A stretch of DNA of 64,000 nucleotides from an uncultured Eubacteriales bacterium (lineage in GTDB: Bacteria; Bacillota; Clostridia; Christensenellales; Aristaeellaceae). Positions 24,649-33,503 of the stretch are shown here, piece by piece. The translations under genes and the position numbers were made by a program. The stretch spans positions 62,001 to 126,000 of the forward strand of contig CACXBB010000016.1 of the NCBI GenBank assembly GCA_902765735.1. The letters are read 5' to 3'. The notes beneath the pieces were generated by a model. The model was not told the DNA's origin and ran no database searches. It saw nothing but the letters and a program-made list of their open reading frames with translations. Position 1 is the stretch's first letter, and each line of letters starts with the position of its first letter.

Positions 24649-26064
24649 ATGAATTACGAAAAGCTGGATCAAATCGTGGCGTCCTACAGGGACGAACTGA
24701 TCGCGAACATACAGAAGTGGGTGTCGGTGCCCTCGGTGAAGGCCGAGCCCGCCGGGGAAAACGCCCCCTTCGGCACGGAGACCCGGCGCATGCTGGACAT
24801 GGCGCTTGAGGACGCGAAGTCCTTCGGCTTTGCGGTTCGGGACATCGACGGCTACGCGGGCGACGTGTCCTTCGGCGAGGGGCCGGAGACCATGGGCATG
24901 CTGGCCCATCTCGACGTGGTGCCCGCCGGGGACGGCTGGACCCACGCCCCCTGGGGCGGCGAGGTGGAGGGCGGCAGGATCTACGGCCGCGGCACCACCG
25001 ACGACAAGGGCCCGGCGCTGTGCGCGCTGTACGCCATGCGCGCCGTGAAGGAGGCCGGCATCCCCATGAAGGACGGCGTGCGGCTGATCCTGGGCTGCGA
25101 CGAGGAGACCGGCATGTCCGACCTGCGCCACTACGCCGAAAAGATGGAGATGCCCGACTATGGCTTCTCCCCCGACGCGGAGTTCCCGGTGATCAATATC
25201 GAAAAGGGCGGCATGAACGTGCTGATCTCCAAGGTCACCGGCGGCGAGGCCCACGCCTCCATCCCGGTGTACAGCCTGTACGCCGGCGAGCGGCCCAACG
25301 TAGTGCCCGCCGAGGCGAAGGCCGTGATCGGTCTGGGCGCGATGCGGCTGCAGGACCTGGCCGACCGGCTGGCGGACATCGAGGCCGCCCACGAGGGCTT
25401 CCGCCTGACCTGCGACGAGATCCCCGACAACCGGGCGGAGATCGTCGCCATCGGCGTCAACGCCCACGGCGCCATGCCCCACCTGGGCGTCAATGCCGCG
25501 GGCATGCTGCTGATCGCCTTGAAGGAGCTGGGCGCGGGCGGCGGCAGCCGGGAGGCCATCGCCATGCTGGCGGACGTCATCGGCATGGAGACCACCGGAG
25601 AAAAGCTGGGCATCGCCTGCGCGGACGAGCTGTCCGGCGCGCTGACCTGCAACCTGGGCATCATGAGGTATGACGGCAACGAGATCTCCGTGCACCTCGA
25701 CTGCCGCTATCCCATCTGCGGCGACGAGGTCGCCATGCTGGGCAGCGCCGTGAAGGCCGTGGCCCCCGCGGGCCTGTCCGTGCGGCTGATCGGCAGCCAT
25801 GAGCCGCTGCACGTGCCCGCCGACCACAAGATCGTCAAGGGCCTGCTGAAGGTCTACCACGAGGTCACCGGCCTCGAGGCCTATACCATCGCCATCGGCG
25901 GCGGCACCTATTCCCGCATGATGCCCAATACCGTGGCCTTCGGCGTGTGCTTCCCCGGCGATATGGACCTGTGCCACGTGGCCGATGAGTACATCGACAT
26001 CGATAAGATGATGCTGGGCGTGAAGATATTCGCCCACGCCATCGTGGAGCTGGCGGGGGCCTAA
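24649..26064 (+). CDS. M20-family dipeptidase, PepV/Sapep type
   Basis: This dinuclear zinc dipeptidase has 471 residues. Key metal and catalytic segments are GMLAHLDVVPAGDGW (His, then the catalytic Asp), YGRGTTDDKGP (bridging Asp), LGCDEETG (catalytic Glu followed by the Glu ligand) and the C-terminal AIGGGTYSRMMP. The order and the size with a large lid domain fit PepV, which cleaves dipeptides with unspecific side chains. ATG 24649 follows TTGGAGGA at proper spacing; an ATG at 24643 would sit on the ribosome binding site. It is monocistronic. Confidence 0.92.
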   Translation: MNYEKLDQIVASYRDELIANIQKWVSVPSVKAEPAGENAPFGTETRRMLDMALEDAKSFGFAVRDIDGYAGDVSFGEGPETMGMLAHLDVVPAGDGWTHAPWGGEVEGGRIYGRGTTDDKGPALCALYAMRAVKEAGIPMKDGVRLILGCDEETGMSDLRHYAEKMEMPDYGFSPDAEFPVINIEKGGMNVLISKVTGGEAHASIPVYSLYAGERPNVVPAEAKAVIGLGAMRLQDLADRLADIEAAHEGFRLTCDEIPDNRAEIVAIGVNAHGAMPHLGVNAAGMLLIALKELGAGGGSREAIAMLADVIGMETTGEKLGIACADELSGALTCNLGIMRYDGNEISVHLDCRYPICGDEVAMLGSAVKAVAPAGLSVRLIGSHEPLHVPADHKIVKGLLKVYHEVTGLEAYTIAIGGGTYSRMMPNTVAFGVCFPGDMDLCHVADEYIDIDKMMLGVKIFAHAIVELAGA

Positions 26065-26265
26065 GGGGTCACGCTCAGGGGCGCCGCCCCTGAGAACCCC
26101 GCCAAAGGGTCATTGACCCTTTGGAATCCCATTTGGCGCCGTTTCACGGCGCAGGATAAATATTATCATTTTTCCCCAGCGCCGCGTCAGCGGCGCAACC
26201 GGGGGTTCTCAGGGGGCTCAGTCCCCTGAGCAGGGGGGTCCGGGGGGACGGAGTCCCCCGGGGAA
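26065..26265. repeat. GC-rich multi-hairpin intergenic block
   Basis: At least four hairpins follow each other: CAGGGGC/GCCCCTG near 26074-26094, CCAAAGGGTCA/TGACCCTTTGG at 26102-26123, CTCAGGGGGCTCAG/CCCCTGAG near 26210-26229 and GGGGGAC/GTCCCCC near 26243-26260. It separates pepV from cmk and looks like a different intergenic repeat type from the REP family. No gene is visible. Confidence 0.6.
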
Positions 26266-26274
26266 GGATTGCAT

Positions 26275-26949
26275 ATGAAAAAGACATTCTCCATAGCCAT
26301 CGACGGTCCCGCAGGCGCGGGCAAATCGACGATCGCGAAGGCGCTGGCGAAGGCGCTGGACGCGATGTATCTGGACACGGGCGCGATGTACCGGGCGTTC
26401 GGTCTGGCGATGCTGCGCATGGGCGTGGATGTGAACGACGCCGCGGCGGTGGCGGCGCATGTGGGCCGCATGAACATCGCGGTGGACTACGTGGACGGCG
26501 GCCAGCGCATCTACATCGACTGCGAGGACGTGACCGGGGCCATCCGCAGCCCGGAGGTGTCCGCGGCGGCCAGCGCGGTCTCGGCGGTGCCGGAGGTGCG
26601 CACCGAGATGGTGGCGCTGCAGCGGCGGATCGCCGAGGGGCACAATGTCATCATGGACGGGCGGGACATCGGCACGGTGGTGCTGCCCAACGCCACGCTG
26701 AAGGTGTACCTGACGGCCTCCGCCGAGGTGCGGGCGGACCGGCGCTGCCGGGAGCTCGAGGAAAAGGGCACGCCCCAGCCCTACGAACAGGTGCTTCGGG
26801 AGATCAGGGAGCGGGACTGGCGCGACTCGCACCGGGACGCCTCGCCGCTCAGGGCCGCGGAGGACGCCGTGACCGTCGATACCTCCGATCTGAGCCTGGA
26901 TGAATCCGTGGCGGCGCTGCGGGCGCTGGCGGAAAAGACCTGCGGGTGA
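26275..26949 (+). CDS. cmk: Cytidylate kinase
   Basis: This enzyme of 224 residues phosphorylates CMP and dCMP. The P-loop is IAIDGPAGAGKSTIAK, followed by YLDTGAMYRA, the NMP-binding region IRSPEVSAAAS and VPEVR, and the GRDIGTVVLPNA segment. The C-terminus has RDWRDSHRDASPLRAAEDA. ATG 26275 follows GGGGAAGG. It heads the cmk-plsC-ispH/rpsA cluster, an arrangement common in Clostridia. Confidence 0.95.
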   Translation: MKKTFSIAIDGPAGAGKSTIAKALAKALDAMYLDTGAMYRAFGLAMLRMGVDVNDAAAVAAHVGRMNIAVDYVDGGQRIYIDCEDVTGAIRSPEVSAAASAVSAVPEVRTEMVALQRRIAEGHNVIMDGRDIGTVVLPNATLKVYLTASAEVRADRRCRELEEKGTPQPYEQVLREIRERDWRDSHRDASPLRAAEDAVTVDTSDLSLDESVAALRALAEKTCG

Positions 26950-26959
26950 GGTGACAAAC

Positions 26960-27550
26960 ATGTCTGTGCGCTTCTACAAATGCTGCTGCAACCTGATTCG
27001 CCCGATCTACAGCCTGCTCTTCCCCGTGAAGGTGGAGGGGCTTGAAAACGTGCCCGCGGAGGGCGCGTGCGTGCTGGTCGCTAACCATCTGAGCGCCCGG
27101 GACCCCATCTACATCGCCGTGCGGGTGCGCAACCGCTGCCTGCATTTCATGGCCAAGGCGGAGCTGTTCAAATTCAAGCCCCTGGCGTGCATCATCCGCG
27201 GCCTGCTGGCCTTTCCCGTGGACCGCGGGCACAACGATCTGAACGCCGTGCGCACCGCGCTCAAGCTGCTCGCCGACGGCCATATACTCGGACTGTTCCC
27301 CCAGGGCACCCGCAGCAAGGGCAACGTGCGCACGCCCATGCTCAACGGCGTGGCCATGATCGCCCTGCGCGCCCAAAAGCCCGTGATCCCCGTGTACATC
27401 GGCGGACCCTATAAGCTCTTCCGCAGAATCCCCCTGCGCTTCGGAAAGCCCGTGGACCTGACAGACTTCGGCCGGCGCATGGACGGCGAAACCCTCAACG
27501 CAGTTACCAAGCGCATTGAGGACGCGGTGTGGGGGCTGAGTGAGAATTAG
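26960..27550 (+). CDS. plsC: 1-acyl-sn-glycerol-3-phosphate acyltransferase
   Basis: PlsC makes phosphatidic acid from lysophosphatidic acid at the membrane. The 196-residue protein has the catalytic HX4D block in VANHLSARDP, the glycerol-phosphate site variant LFPQGTRSKG and the later VIPVYIGG. The usual glutamate of FPEGTRS is glutamine here. ATG 26960 lies 10 bases after the cmk stop with GGTGACA in front. Translation is likely coupled with cmk. Confidence 0.9.
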   Translation: MSVRFYKCCCNLIRPIYSLLFPVKVEGLENVPAEGACVLVANHLSARDPIYIAVRVRNRCLHFMAKAELFKFKPLACIIRGLLAFPVDRGHNDLNAVRTALKLLADGHILGLFPQGTRSKGNVRTPMLNGVAMIALRAQKPVIPVYIGGPYKLFRRIPLRFGKPVDLTDFGRRMDGETLNAVTKRIEDAVWGLSEN

Positions 27551-27719
27551 GAATTGGGAATGGGGGAATTGGGAATTCGGGTTACGACCTCTTCCGTCAT
27601 TTGCTTCGCAAATGCCACCTTCCCCTGAAGGGGGAAGGCTATGCTGCCGCATTCGGGTGCAATGATTGTACTTAAACGAGCAATCAGCCATTTAATTCCC
27701 AATTCCCCATTCCCAATTA
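27551..27719. repeat. Inverted heptad-repeat element with a core repeat
   Basis: The left arm 27551-27577 is GAATTGGGAATGGGGGAATT and onward. The right arm 27694-27719 is AATTCCCAATTCCCCATTCC and onward. The core holds a CGACCTCTTCCGTCATTTGC...CCTTCCCCTGAAGGGGGAAGG unit also seen near 5479 and 14000. The stretch 27551-27864 contains no convincing gene. Confidence 0.75.
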
Positions 27720-27864
27720 TGTGTTACCCCTTTGCTTTCCATATCATATGTTAAATGTTGGTTAATGCTTGATACAAAGCAGGAATACCCAGGGGAATAA
27801 TCGAAATAATACGGATAGCGCTGTGAGTAGTATTCACGCGATAAAGTGTTACCATCATAGTTTC

Positions 27865-29856
27865 ATGGGATGGTTACACGCCGCGGGGAGGTTGTTATCC
27901 ATCACCAGGCTGTTGCTTGCCCGGCACGCGGGGTTCTGCTTCGGCGTGCGCAGGGCGGTGGAGACGGCGGAGAAGAGCGCCCCGGCGATGACGCTGGGCC
28001 CCATCATCCACAACCCGCAGGTGGTCAGTCGCCTGGAGGGCATGGGGGTCCGGGCCATCGACAGCCCGGAGGCGGCCACGGCCGCGTCGAAGGTGGTGAT
28101 CCGCTCCCACGGCATCGCTCGCGCGGAGTACGAGGCGCTCAGGGCGCGGGGCTGCGAGATCATCGACGCCACCTGCCCCTTCGTCAAGCGCATCCACGAC
28201 ATGGCCCGCCGCGCCTCGGAGGACGGCGTGCCGCTGATCGTGATCGGCGAGGAAAAGCACCCGGAGGTGCAGGGGATACTGGGCTGGACGGAGGATGCGA
28301 GCTTCGCGGTGCTCACGCCGGAGGACGTCGAAGCGCTGCCGCCGCTTGAGAGGGCCCGGGTGGTCAGCCAGACCACGATGGTCGAGGCGCGGTTTAAAGA
28401 ACTGTGCGCGCTTCTGAGATCGCGCATCCCGCAGCTCGAGGTGGAGGCCACCATCTGCCCCGCCACCCACGACCGCCAGAGCGAGACCGCAAGCATTGCC
28501 GAACAGTCGGACGTCATGCTGGTCATCGGCGGCCGTCAGAGCTCTAACAGTCGCAAGCTTTTCAAGCTGGCTTCTGATATATGCCGCAGGACGTACTTTA
28601 TCGAGACTGCGGCGGAATTGGACGGGATCGGATTCGGTCCCTCTGATACCATCGGGATTACAGCCGGTGCATCCACGCCGGATTGTATAATTAAGGAGGT
28701 TGTTGCAAGAATGAACGACATCGAGAAGAAAGTTACCCCTGAAGAGAACCCTGAGATCGAGGCCATGTCCGATGAAGTCATCGACCAGACCTTGGTACAA
28801 ATTCGCCCCGGCCAGGTCGTTACCGGCAAGGTCGTGCAGATCACTGAGGACGAAGTCTGCGTCAACATCGGCTACAAGGCTGACGGTATCGTGAAGAAGG
28901 CCGACCTTTCTTCTACCGATGTCAAGATCGACGACGAGATCGAAGTCGAGGTCGTCAAGGTGAACGACGGCGAGGGCAACGTCCTTCTGTCCCAGAAGAA
29001 CATCATCAACCGCAAGGCCTGGGACGAGATCGTGGCAAAGCAGGAGGCCGGCGAGTTCGTCGAGGGCGTGGGCAAGGAAGCCGTCAAGGGTGGCCTGCTG
29101 GCCGACGTGTCCGGCATCCGCACCTTCATCCCCGCTTCCCAGCTCAGCCTGCGCTACGTCGAGAAGATCGACGAGTTCGTGGGCCAGACCATGACCCTCA
29201 AGATCATCGAGATTGACAAGGCGAAGAAGCGCATCGTGGCTTCCCGCAAGGCCGTGCTGATGGTCGAAGAGGCCGAGAAGAAGAAGAAGATCTGGGAGTC
29301 CCTGGAAGTGGGCTCCATCGTGAAGGGCACCGTGCGGCGCCTGGCCGACTTCGGCGCGTTCGTCGACATCGGCGGCGTGGACGGCTTGGTGCATGTCACC
29401 GACCTTAGCTGGGGCCGCGTGAAGCATCCCTCCGATGTGGTCTCCGTGGGCCAGGAGATCGACGTGAAGATCCTGAACGTCGATCCCGAGCGCGAGCGCA
29501 TCTCCCTCTCCTACAAGCAGACCCAGCCCCGCCCCTGGACCGTGGCCGGCGAGAAGTATCCCGTGGGCTCTGTCGTCGAGGGCAAGGTCGTGCGCATCAC
29601 CACCTTCGGCGCGTTCGTCGAGCTGGAGCCCGGCCTGGACGGCCTGGTGCACATCTCCCAGTGCGCCCTGACCCGCATCGCGAAGGTCGAGGACGCCGTG
29701 AACGTGGGCGACATCGTGCGCGTGAAGGTGCTGGACGTCAACACCGAGGCCAAGCGCATCTCCCTGTCCATCCGCGAGGTGCTTGAGGACGAGGCTATGG
29801 ACGCCATCCCCGAGGAGAGCGAGTACGAGATCGAGGAGATCCCCGGCGAGGAATAA
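27865..29856 (+). CDS. ispH: IspH fused to four S1 RNA-binding domains (HMBPP reductase / ribosomal protein S1-like)
   Basis: The N-terminal 280 residues are IspH, the [4Fe-4S] enzyme that makes IPP and DMAPP in the last MEP step. The three cluster cysteines are in RHAGFCFGVRRA, IDATCPFV and ATICPATHDRQ, and SSNSRKL is present. After ITAGASTPDCIIKEV a linker leads to four S1 domains, starting at GQVVTGKVV, FVEGVGKEAV, GSIVKGTVRR and GSVVEGKVV. Such fusions are known in Clostridia. The start is uncertain: ATG 27865 has no ribosome binding site, while GGGGAGG (27885-27891) points to a non-ATG codon at 27892 (TTG) or 27901 (ATC). Confidence 0.92.
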   Translation: MGWLHAAGRLLSITRLLLARHAGFCFGVRRAVETAEKSAPAMTLGPIIHNPQVVSRLEGMGVRAIDSPEAATAASKVVIRSHGIARAEYEALRARGCEIIDATCPFVKRIHDMARRASEDGVPLIVIGEEKHPEVQGILGWTEDASFAVLTPEDVEALPPLERARVVSQTTMVEARFKELCALLRSRIPQLEVEATICPATHDRQSETASIAEQSDVMLVIGGRQSSNSRKLFKLASDICRRTYFIETAAELDGIGFGPSDTIGITAGASTPDCIIKEVVARMNDIEKKVTPEENPEIEAMSDEVIDQTLVQIRPGQVVTGKVVQITEDEVCVNIGYKADGIVKKADLSSTDVKIDDEIEVEVVKVNDGEGNVLLSQKNIINRKAWDEIVAKQEAGEFVEGVGKEAVKGGLLADVSGIRTFIPASQLSLRYVEKIDEFVGQTMTLKIIEIDKAKKRIVASRKAVLMVEEAEKKKKIWESLEVGSIVKGTVRRLADFGAFVDIGGVDGLVHVTDLSWGRVKHPSDVVSVGQEIDVKILNVDPERERISLSYKQTQPRPWTVAGEKYPVGSVVEGKVVRITTFGAFVELEPGLDGLVHISQCALTRIAKVEDAVNVGDIVRVKVLDVNTEAKRISLSIREVLEDEAMDAIPEESEYEIEEIPGEE

Positions 29857-29956
29857 TCGAACCCCCGCGCGGCGCGCGCCGCGCATGATTGCCCGGCCCA
29901 TTGCGCGGTGTTCGCGCAGTGGGTCGGTGTTCGTTTATCAGAGTGGAGAGTGCAAA

Positions 29957-30796
29957 GTGTCATCCAATACCATCCGGCTCCTTGCCTTGGACATGGACGG
30001 GACGCTGCTGACCACGGACAAGCGGCTGACGGCGCGCGCGAAGGACGCGCTCGGGCGGGCCAGCGCGTCGGGCGTGTGGATCGTCCCGGCCACGGGGCGC
30101 ATCTTCATGGGCCTGCCGGAGGCCGTCCGGGCGCTGCCGTATCTGAGGTACGCCATCATCTGCAACGGGGCCTGCGTGGTCGACGCCGTGGCGGGCCGCG
30201 TGCTGTACCGCGCGGAGCTCGACGTTCCCCGGGCGCTGGAGATCATGTCCTGGCTGGACGGTCAGCCGCTCATCTACGACTGCACCGTGGACGGCCGGAG
30301 CTGGATGAGCGCGGACATGTACGACGTGATCGGGGCATACGCGCCCGACCCGGCGGTGGTGGGCTACATGCGCTCGGTCCGCACGCCCGTGCCGGATTTA
30401 AAGGCCTTTGTGCGTGGCAACGCGGGCGGGGTCCAGAAGCTCCAGGCGTTTTGCCGGGACGAGGCCACCTGGCGCCGCCTGCTGGCGCACACGCCCTTTA
30501 CGGGGCTTGAGGTGGCCACCTCCGTGACGCGCAACGTGGAATTCACCCGCGAAGATGCCACCAAGGGCGCGGCCCTTCGGGCGCTCTCGGTGCATCTGGG
30601 GCTTGCGCGCGACGAAGTCATGGCCATCGGCGACGGGCTCAACGACCTGAGCATGCTCCGTGCCGCGGGCGTGGGCGTGGCCATGGAGAACGCCGTGACG
30701 GAGGTCCGGGCCGCCGCCGATGTGATCACCGCCGGCAACGACGCGGACGGCGTCGCGGCGGCCATTGAAATGCTGATACTCAACCAAGGAGGCTGA
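29957..30796 (+). CDS. Cof-type HAD-superfamily phosphatase
   Basis: This protein of 279 residues belongs to the Cof/YbjI group, which dephosphorylates sugar phosphates or FMN. Motif I is LLALDMDGTLLTTDKRL, motif II is in VPATGR, and motif III/IV is in EVMAIGDGLNDLSMLRAAGVGVAMENA. The cap is type IIB. The GTG start at 29957 follows GTGGAGAG; longer in-frame sequence would overlap the ispH gene. The GC-rich palindrome near 29868-29884 separates it from ispH. The small zinc-knuckle gene follows with its ribosome binding site inside this gene. Confidence 0.9.
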   Translation: MSSNTIRLLALDMDGTLLTTDKRLTARAKDALGRASASGVWIVPATGRIFMGLPEAVRALPYLRYAIICNGACVVDAVAGRVLYRAELDVPRALEIMSWLDGQPLIYDCTVDGRSWMSADMYDVIGAYAPDPAVVGYMRSVRTPVPDLKAFVRGNAGGVQKLQAFCRDEATWRRLLAHTPFTGLEVATSVTRNVEFTREDATKGAALRALSVHLGLARDEVMAIGDGLNDLSMLRAAGVGVAMENAVTEVRAAADVITAGNDADGVAAAIEMLILNQGG

Positions 30797-30801
30797 TTCA
30801 T

Positions 30802-31002
30802 ATGCTGTCACTGCGGCCCGTGTTGCTGGAGTACGGCGACTACCTGTGCAGGCGCTGCCTGAACCGGCGCTACGAGGTGCATCTGGCCCACCGCGATTGC
30901 AGGGAGAGCCCTTCGCCCCATCCCTGTCCCTGCTGCAAAAAGACCGGGAACGTGGTCACGGGCCTGCGGATGGGCGGGCACATCAAGCTGCTGCGAAAGT
31001 GA
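30802..31002 (+). CDS. Small cysteine-rich hypothetical protein
   Basis: This is a 66-residue protein with CxxC (LCRRCLNRRY), a lone Cys and a CPCC cluster (PHPCPCCKKTG), probably a small zinc ribbon. AAGGAGG precedes the ATG and lies in the last codons of the phosphatase gene, so it is translated. It is convergent with the RNase Z gene across 19 bases. I do not recognise the family. It could be a nucleic-acid-binding knuckle. Confidence 0.6.
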   Translation: MLSLRPVLLEYGDYLCRRCLNRRYEVHLAHRDCRESPSPHPCPCCKKTGNVVTGLRMGGHIKLLRK

Positions 31003-31021
31003 GAAGTGCTTCGCGAAGGCG

Positions 31022-31936
31022 CTATTCTTCCACATACGGCAGGTCGATCTGCATGCCGTCCTCGCCCGGCTCCGCGGCGGGGAATATGGCCCGGGCGGCG
31101 TCGAGCCAGAGCCCGGGCTCCGGCATGGCGGGGGAGTAGTGGGTGAACCACAGCCGTTCGGCCCCGGCGTCCCGGGCGATCCGGGCGGCCTCGGTCATCA
31201 TCATGTGGCCGGATTCCCGGGCCCTCTCCAGCTTGTCCGGATCGCCGAACATGGCCTCGGCGATCAGCAGGTCGCAGCCCTCGGCGGCACTTAACAGGGA
31301 ATCGGTGGGGCGGGTGTCGGTGGCGTAGGTCACGCGGATGCCCCGGCGGGGCGGCGTCAGCACCATCTCCCGGGTATAATTCACGCCCTCCCACTCGGCG
31401 GAGGGCTGTTTTTGCAGCACGCTCCACAGCCTGAGGGGCACGCCGTTTGCGCGGGCCTGCTCCGGCAGGAACTTTCCCGGGCGGTTCAGCGTGATGCGGT
31501 AGCCCAGGCAGGGCATGCCGTGCCGGAGGGCAAAGGGCGCGATCTCAAGCCCGGCGCAGGCGAAGGGCGGGGGAGAGGCGGGGTCGATCTCGTTAAACAT
31601 GATTTCGAAGGGCAGCTCCGGTGCGATGACCCGCAGGCTGTTCACCACGTGCACTAAGCCCGGCGGCCCGGCGATCAGCAGCGGGGCCTCCCGGCCCTGG
31701 TTGCCCATGGACATCAACAGCCCCGGCAGGCCGCTGACGTGGTCGCCGTGGAAGTGGGTGATCAGCACGCCGTCGATGGCCTTGAAGCCCATCCCGCAGG
31801 CGCGGATGCGCACCTGGGTGCCTTCGCCGCAGTCGATCAGCAGCCGCCGTCCGTTGGCCTCCAGCATGGCGCTGGCCAGAGCGCGGTCCGGCAGGGGCAT
31901 CATGCCGCCCGTGCCGAGCAGGACCACCTTGAGCAT
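31022..31936 (-). CDS. rnz: Ribonuclease Z-like metallo-beta-lactamase
   Basis: RNase Z trims the 3' end of tRNA precursors. This protein of 304 residues begins MLKVVLLGTGG and has LIDCGEGTQVRI, the zinc motif ITHFHGDHVSGLPGLL, YATDTR, EAMF and the late HYS segment (FTHYSPAM). Compared with well-studied enzymes the exosite arm is short. ATG 31936 lies 8 bases after GGGAGG; an ATG two codons upstream sits too close to it. It is not in an operon. A related arylsulfatase-like hydrolase is the only alternative. Confidence 0.82.
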   Translation of the reverse strand: MLKVVLLGTGGMMPLPDRALASAMLEANGRRLLIDCGEGTQVRIRACGMGFKAIDGVLITHFHGDHVSGLPGLLMSMGNQGREAPLLIAGPPGLVHVVNSLRVIAPELPFEIMFNEIDPASPPPFACAGLEIAPFALRHGMPCLGYRITLNRPGKFLPEQARANGVPLRLWSVLQKQPSAEWEGVNYTREMVLTPPRRGIRVTYATDTRPTDSLLSAAEGCDLLIAEAMFGDPDKLERARESGHMMMTEAARIARDAGAERLWFTHYSPAMPEPGLWLDAARAIFPAAEPGEDGMQIDLPYVEE

Positions 31937-32060
31937 ATCCATCGCCTCCCACGCCTCCCATTCTATCAGTTTTCCGGCGGATTGTCCACAAAAAAACCGC
32001 CAAATCGCAGGGCAAACGCATGAATGACAATTCTGTTTCGTTGTTGCAACAGATGATGCC

Positions 32061-32138
32061 GTAGGGGCGCCCAATGGGCGCCCGCCAGAGAACAACCCGA
32101 CAGGTTGTACCCGGCGGGCGGCGCATCGCCGCCCCTAC
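32061..32138. repeat. REP-like palindrome
   Basis: GTAGGGGCGCCCAATGGGCG faces GGCGGCGCATCGCCGCCCCTAC across a short loop. This is the last copy before the acquired region; none is seen to the right of it. Confidence 0.75.
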
Positions 32139-32211
32139 AAACATGATTTGTCCTGTTGTCGTAATATTCTTGTAACTCATGCGTTTGCCCTGCGCCAAAT
32201 CGCCATCGGTA

Positions 32212-32241
32212 TGGACAAATGTGTGTCCAATGTGTTATAAT
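32212..32241 (+). promoter_or_regulatory. Promoter of the symporter gene
   Basis: TGGACA (32212-32217), an 18-base spacer and TATAAT (32236-32241) precede the start at 32273. TGGACA and TGTCCA (32224-32229) form an inverted pair over the promoter, a possible operator. Confidence 0.55.
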
Positions 32242-32272
32242 AGTGCGCGAAATAAAATAGGGAGGCATAATT

Positions 32273-33481
32273 ATGCAGAAGAAAAAACTGGCGCTGTCCA
32301 CGCAGATCTTCATCGCGCTGGTGCTGGCCATCATCGCCGGCATCGCCTTTACCGGCAGTCCGGCCTTCGCCACGACCTACATCAAGCCCTTCGGCACGAT
32401 CTTCCTGAACCTGATCAAGTGGATCGTGTGCCCGCTGGTGTTCTTCTCGATCATGGCGGGTGTGGTGTCCATGCGCGACATCAAGAAGGTGGGCGCCATC
32501 GGCGGCCGCACAGTGGTGTACTACATGTGCACCACGGCCTTCGCGGTGGCCATCGGCCTGCTGTTCGCCAATCTGTTCAAGGGCATCTTCCCGGTGCTGT
32601 CCACCACGGACCTGGCCTACGAGCCCTCGGCCACGTCGGTCAACTTCATGGACACGCTGGTGGGCATCTTCCCCTCCAACTTCATCAAGCCCTTCGTTGA
32701 GGCGAACATGCTGCAGGTCATCGTGGCCTCGCTGTTCATTGGCTTCGCGCTGATCCTGATCAACGACGGCAAGGACGCTGACTTCGCCGCGGTGAACATC
32801 GCCAACGACATCTGCATGAAGGCCATGGAGATGATCCTGAAGCTCAGCCCCGTCGGCGTGTTCTGCCTGCTGTGCCCCGTGGTGGCCGAGAACGGCCCCG
32901 CCGTGCTGGGCTCGCTGGCGAAGGTGCTGCTGGTGGCGTACCTGTGCTACGTGATCCACGCGGTGGTGGTGTACTCCGCCTCGGTGAAGGTGCTGGGCCA
33001 TCTGAGCCCCGTGAAGTTCTTCAAGGGCATGATGCCCGCCATCATGCTGGCGTTCTCCTCCGCCTCCTCCGTGGGCACCCTGCCGCTGAACATGGAGTGC
33101 GCGCAGAAGCTGGGCGCCGATAAGGAGGTCACCTCCTTCGTGCTGCCCCTGGGCGCCACCATCAACATGGACGGCACCGCCATCTACCAGGGCGTGTGCG
33201 CGGTGTTCATCGCCTCCTGCTTCGGCATCAGCCTGACCTTCTCCCAGATGCTCACCATCGTGCTGACCGCCACGCTGGCCTCCGTCGGCACCGCCGGCGT
33301 GCCCGGCGCGGGCATGGTGATGCTGGCCATGGTGCTCCAGTCCGTGGGCCTGCCCGTGGAGGGCATCGCGCTGGTGGCTGGCGTGGACCGCATATTCGAC
33401 ATGGGCCGCACCGTCGTCAACATCACCGGCGACGCCTCCTGCGCCATCGTGGTCTCCGAGATGCAGCGGAAGAAGAAGTAA
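32273..33481 (+). CDS. Dicarboxylate/amino acid:cation symporter (DAACS family)
   Basis: This is a sodium- or proton-coupled glutamate/aspartate/serine-type symporter of 402 residues. It has the family landmarks: LIKWIVCPLVFFSIMAGV, hairpin HP1 with the serine-rich AFSSASSVGTLP, the unwound helix GATINMDGTAIY, HP2 with ASVGTAGVPGAG, and the substrate helix GVDRIFDMGRTVVNITGDA. AGGGAGG precedes the ATG. D and N at the last motif fit acidic or small polar amino acids, but the substrate is not certain. The kinase gene follows 22 bases later. Confidence 0.93.
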   Translation: MQKKKLALSTQIFIALVLAIIAGIAFTGSPAFATTYIKPFGTIFLNLIKWIVCPLVFFSIMAGVVSMRDIKKVGAIGGRTVVYYMCTTAFAVAIGLLFANLFKGIFPVLSTTDLAYEPSATSVNFMDTLVGIFPSNFIKPFVEANMLQVIVASLFIGFALILINDGKDADFAAVNIANDICMKAMEMILKLSPVGVFCLLCPVVAENGPAVLGSLAKVLLVAYLCYVIHAVVVYSASVKVLGHLSPVKFFKGMMPAIMLAFSSASSVGTLPLNMECAQKLGADKEVTSFVLPLGATINMDGTAIYQGVCAVFIASCFGISLTFSQMLTIVLTATLASVGTAGVPGAGMVMLAMVLQSVGLPVEGIALVAGVDRIFDMGRTVVNITGDASCAIVVSEMQRKKK

Positions 33482-33503
33482 CCAATTGTACGGGGGCGTG
33501 GCT

